A DNA stretch of 7,706 bases from Ruminococcus flavefaciens (lineage in GTDB: Bacteria; Bacillota; Clostridia; Oscillospirales; Ruminococcaceae). The position numbers and the translations under genes are program-made. Positions 5,460-7,706 of the stretch are shown here, piece after piece. Each line of letters begins with the position of its first letter. The first letter of the stretch is position 1. The notes beneath the pieces were generated by a model. It was not told the origin of the DNA, did no database searches, and saw only the letters and a list, made by a program, of their open reading frames with translations. Location: the NCBI GenBank assembly GCA_002350065.1, contig DEDQ01000004.1, positions 3,214 to 10,919 on the forward strand, given 5' to 3'.

Positions 5460-6419
5460 ATGGCAGAAAACTTTACAGTATCACTACAGAAAATAATCGA
5501 CGAGTATCAGCTTGAAGTTATCCACACTCACAAAAACCCCGAGGAGATACTCATCAGCGAAAACGATGTAAACCGTCCGGGACTCCAGCTCATGGGATTC
5601 TACGAATACTTCAATCCCGAGCGTATCCAGATCATCGGAAAAATGGAGTTCGCATACCTCTCCACAATTGACGAAAAGACCCGCCGCGAGCGCTTACAGC
5701 TTCTTTTTGCACAGCGTCTGCCTGCTCTCATAATCACGCGAGAGCTCCCTTACTTTGCAGAAATGCTCGAGCTCGCGAAGGAGTATGAGGTCCCGCTTCT
5801 CAGAAGCAAGGAGAGCACCTCGAACTTCATGTCCGGACTTATCGCATTCCTCAACCTCAATCTTGCTCCGAGAGTTACCCGTCACGGCGTACTCATCGAG
5901 ATATACGGCGAGGGCGTGTTCATCACCGGCGAGAGCGGCGTAGGTAAGAGCGAGACCGCTATCGAGCTTGTAAAGCGCGGTCACAGACTTGTCGCAGATG
6001 ACGCAGTCGAGATAAGAAAGGTATCGAATATCAGCCTTGTAGGAAGCTCGCCGGACAATATCCGCCACTTCCTCGAGCTCAGAGGTATAGGTATCATCAA
6101 TGCACGCCGTCTGTTCGGTATCGGTGCCGTAAAGATGACCGAGAAGCTCGACCTCGTTGTTGAGCTTGAACAGTGGGATTCCGAAAAGGTATATGACAGA
6201 ATGGGCGTAGACACCGAGTATGTAAGTCTTCTCGGCGTAAAGATACCCTCACTCACTATCCCTGTAAAGCCCGGACGTAACCTCGCAGTTATACTTGAAG
6301 TTGCGGCTATGAACAACAGACAGAAGAAAATGGGATACAATGCCGCTGCCGAGCTGCTCAACAGGCTCGGTATGGAGTCTGACCCCAAGGAAACAGTCAG
6401 AAATTATGAAGCATTCTAA
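5460..6419 (+). CDS. hprK: HPr kinase/phosphorylase
   Basis: HprK phosphorylates HPr at its regulatory serine (Ser46) with ATP, and removes the phosphate with inorganic phosphate. The Ser-phosphorylated HPr then acts with CcpA in carbon catabolite repression. The 319-aa length is typical (about 310-320). The N-terminal domain (1-130) is followed by RHGVLIEIYGEGV (141-153), Walker A GESGVGKS (157-164), RLVADDAVEI (176-185), the signature LRGIGIINARRLFG (207-220) and IPVKPGRNLAVILEVAAMN (267-285). Catalytic H142, E165 and the D180/D181 pair are in place, so full activity is expected. GGAGAA at 5450-5455 supports the start. A 17-base gap separates it from murB, so the two are probably co-transcribed. 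Confidence 0.97.
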   Translation: MAENFTVSLQKIIDEYQLEVIHTHKNPEEILISENDVNRPGLQLMGFYEYFNPERIQIIGKMEFAYLSTIDEKTRRERLQLLFAQRLPALIITRELPYFAEMLELAKEYEVPLLRSKESTSNFMSGLIAFLNLNLAPRVTRHGVLIEIYGEGVFITGESGVGKSETAIELVKRGHRLVADDAVEIRKVSNISLVGSSPDNIRHFLELRGIGIINARRLFGIGAVKMTEKLDLVVELEQWDSEKVYDRMGVDTEYVSLLGVKIPSLTIPVKPGRNLAVILEVAAMNNRQKKMGYNAAAELLNRLGMESDPKETVRNYEAF

Positions 6420-6436
6420 GCAATGGGGGAGATACT

Positions 6437-7342
6437 ATGATAAATATGAACGAACTTACAGCTCTGTGCGACAAGCTCGGCTGTAAGATAACTCCTGAAT
6501 GTCCGCTGAAGGAGTACATAACCTTTCGATTCGGAGGTCCGTGCAGAGCGCTTATCAGCATAAATTCAGCCGTATCCGCGGCTGAGCTGCTGAAGTATCT
6601 CAAAGCGAACGACATAAAATATGGCATTCTCGGCAGAGGAAGCAACGTTCTCGCTGCCGATGAGGGCTTTGACGGAGTAATACTTCTCCTCGGCAGTGAT
6701 TTTGCAAATATCACAGTTGAGGACAACATTATAAAATGTCAGGCGGGAGCTCTTCTCGCATCTGCCTGTGTACACGCTCAGCAGCTCGGACTTACGGGCA
6801 TGGAGCACCTTTTCGGTATTCCCGGAACAGTCGGCGGAGCGCTGTACATGAATGCCGGAGCTTACGGCAGCGAGATGAAGGACGTCGTTGTTTCGGCTCA
6901 GTACATCGACGAGGACTGCTCTATCAGGAGCATTTCAGCCGAGGATATGGACCTCTCCTACAGGCACAGCTTTTTCTCGGGCAAAAAGTGCGTGATAACA
7001 TCTGTTACTCTCAAGCTCGAAAAGGGCGACCCTGACGAGATAAGAGCCGCAATGAGCGAGTGTATGCAGAAGAGAAGCTCCAAGCAGCCCCTCGACCACC
7101 CAAGCGCAGGAAGCACCTTCAAGCGCCCTGAGGGAAGCTATGCCTCACTGCTTATCGACCAGTGCGGGCTCAAAGGAATGAGCTGCGGAGGCGCTCAGGT
7201 AAGCGAGAAGCACAGCGGATTCGTCATCAATACCGGCGACGCAACGTGCAGCGACGTGCTTGAGCTCTGCGGCAAGATAAAGAATATCGTAAAGGAAAAG
7301 ACCGGTTACCTGCTCGAGCTTGAACCGGAGATACTTTCCTGA
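6437..7342 (+). CDS. murB: UDP-N-acetylenolpyruvoylglucosamine reductase
   Basis: This FAD enzyme uses NADPH to reduce UDP-GlcNAc-enolpyruvate to UDP-MurNAc in the cytoplasm, the second committed step of peptidoglycan synthesis. The 301-aa protein has the FAD-binding ILGRGSNVLAAD (64-75), EHLFGIPGTVGGALYMNAGA (123-142), YRHSFF (175-180, active-site arginine R176), PSAGSTFKRP (222-231, proton-donor serine S226) and the C-terminal LEPEI (295-299) carrying the catalytic glutamate. Its length and lack of the extra C-terminal insertion fit the shorter type II MurB of Firmicutes. A GGGGGAG site at 6425-6431 is 5 bases from the chosen ATG. An in-frame ATG at 6446 is 14 bases away and less likely. 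Neighbours hprK and rapZ are the usual ones. Confidence 0.97.
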   Translation: MINMNELTALCDKLGCKITPECPLKEYITFRFGGPCRALISINSAVSAAELLKYLKANDIKYGILGRGSNVLAADEGFDGVILLLGSDFANITVEDNIIKCQAGALLASACVHAQQLGLTGMEHLFGIPGTVGGALYMNAGAYGSEMKDVVVSAQYIDEDCSIRSISAEDMDLSYRHSFFSGKKCVITSVTLKLEKGDPDEIRAAMSECMQKRSSKQPLDHPSAGSTFKRPEGSYASLLIDQCGLKGMSCGGAQVSEKHSGFVINTGDATCSDVLELCGKIKNIVKEKTGYLLELEPEILS

Positions 7343-7362
7343 TACGCTGAAAGAGGATAATC

Positions 7363-7706
7363 ATGAATCTATTGATAGTAACCGGAATGTCCGGCTCGGG
7401 AAAATCGAGCGTTATGGACGTTATGGAGGATATCGGCTATTACTGCATCGATAATATCCCTCCGAAGCTTATACCGCAGTTCGTTGACCTCTGCCGCAAG
7501 TCCGACACGGGCATGGAAAAAGTCGCTGTTGCGGTAGATATAAGAACAGGCGATATGTTCGCGGAGATATTCCGCGCATGGCAGACGCTTAAATCCGAAA
7601 CCGACGTTGACCTGAAAGTGCTCTTCATCGAAGCCAATGACGAGGTGCTCATCAAGCGCTACAAGGAGACCCGACGCAAGCACCCGCTTGACGAGAAGTT
7701 CAACGG
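7363..7706 (+). CDS. rapZ: RapZ/YvcJ-family nucleotide-binding protein, 5' part
   Basis: About 114 residues are present before the window ends; the family is about 285-295 aa, so over half is missing. The visible part is the P-loop domain: Walker A GMSGSGKSS (8-16), DIGYYCIDNIPPKLIPQF (23-40), AVAVDIRTGDMF (55-66) and FIEANDEVLIKRYKETRRK (88-106). These are diagnostic of RapZ (E. coli, binding small RNAs that control glmS) and its Gram-positive counterpart YvcJ, a GTP/ATP-binding protein linked to competence. In Firmicutes it commonly precedes yvcK and whiA, which would be expected just past the edge. AGAGGA at 7352-7357 supports the start. Only 20 bases separate it from murB. Confidence 0.95.
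   Translation, partial: MNLLIVTGMSGSGKSSVMDVMEDIGYYCIDNIPPKLIPQFVDLCRKSDTGMEKVAVAVDIRTGDMFAEIFRAWQTLKSETDVDLKVLFIEANDEVLIKRYKETRRKHPLDEKFN

Noticed and set aside
1..7706. CRISPR arrays, tRNA or rRNA genes, insertion sequences, phage genes
   Set aside because: No regularly spaced repeats, cloverleaf-like segments, transposase motifs or terminal inverted repeats were seen. Almost all sequence is covered by intact genes.

Overview
The window looks like a chromosomal segment of a Gram-positive, anaerobic, fibre-degrading Ruminococcus-type bacterium (Clostridia, Oscillospiraceae). The main clue is a secreted leucine-rich-repeat protein ending in a type I dockerin whose second loop has the ADCY-TGDGITG form I associate with Ruminococcus cellulosome proteins. 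The HPr kinase and the hprK-murB-rapZ gene order are also typical of Firmicutes. Strong AGGAGG-type ribosome binding sites precede most genes. Genus is an inference; no rRNA is present.

Layout. Positions 1-1215 are read on the minus strand: the 5' part of rpsO (ribosomal protein S15, cut by the window edge) and, upstream of it, a 298-aa LRR/dockerin protein. Each has its own near-perfect sigma-70-type promoter. A 160-bp divergent intergenic region (1216-1375) holds the dockerin-gene promoter and a plus-strand promoter for everything to the right. From 1376 to the end all genes are on the plus strand with no gap above 55 bp and no terminator that I can see: rpe (ribulose-phosphate 3-epimerase), three overlapping membrane genes of the Rnf/Nqr family (RnfD-like, RnfE-like, RnfA-like), a membrane-anchored DUF4015-like TIM-barrel protein, hprK, murB and the 5' part of rapZ.

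How the genes fit together. hprK (catabolite-control kinase), murB (peptidoglycan precursor synthesis) and rapZ (nucleotide-binding regulator) form a familiar cell-wall/carbon-control cluster. rpe is a pentose-phosphate enzyme. The unusual part is the trio between rpe and hprK. The proteins match RnfD, RnfE and RnfA in length, order and fold signatures, but by eye they lack most residues that carry the redox cofactors. Three of the four cysteines that bind the intramembrane [2Fe-2S] cluster are serine, and the flavin-acceptor threonine region of RnfD is degraded. No RnfB, RnfC or RnfG gene is next to them. They are translationally coupled to rpe and followed by an extracellular sugar-hydrolase-like protein that itself seems to have lost a key acidic motif. 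My best reading is a divergent, possibly non-redox paralogue of the Rnf core, perhaps a transporter or scaffold. That function is inference and is the main lead in this window.
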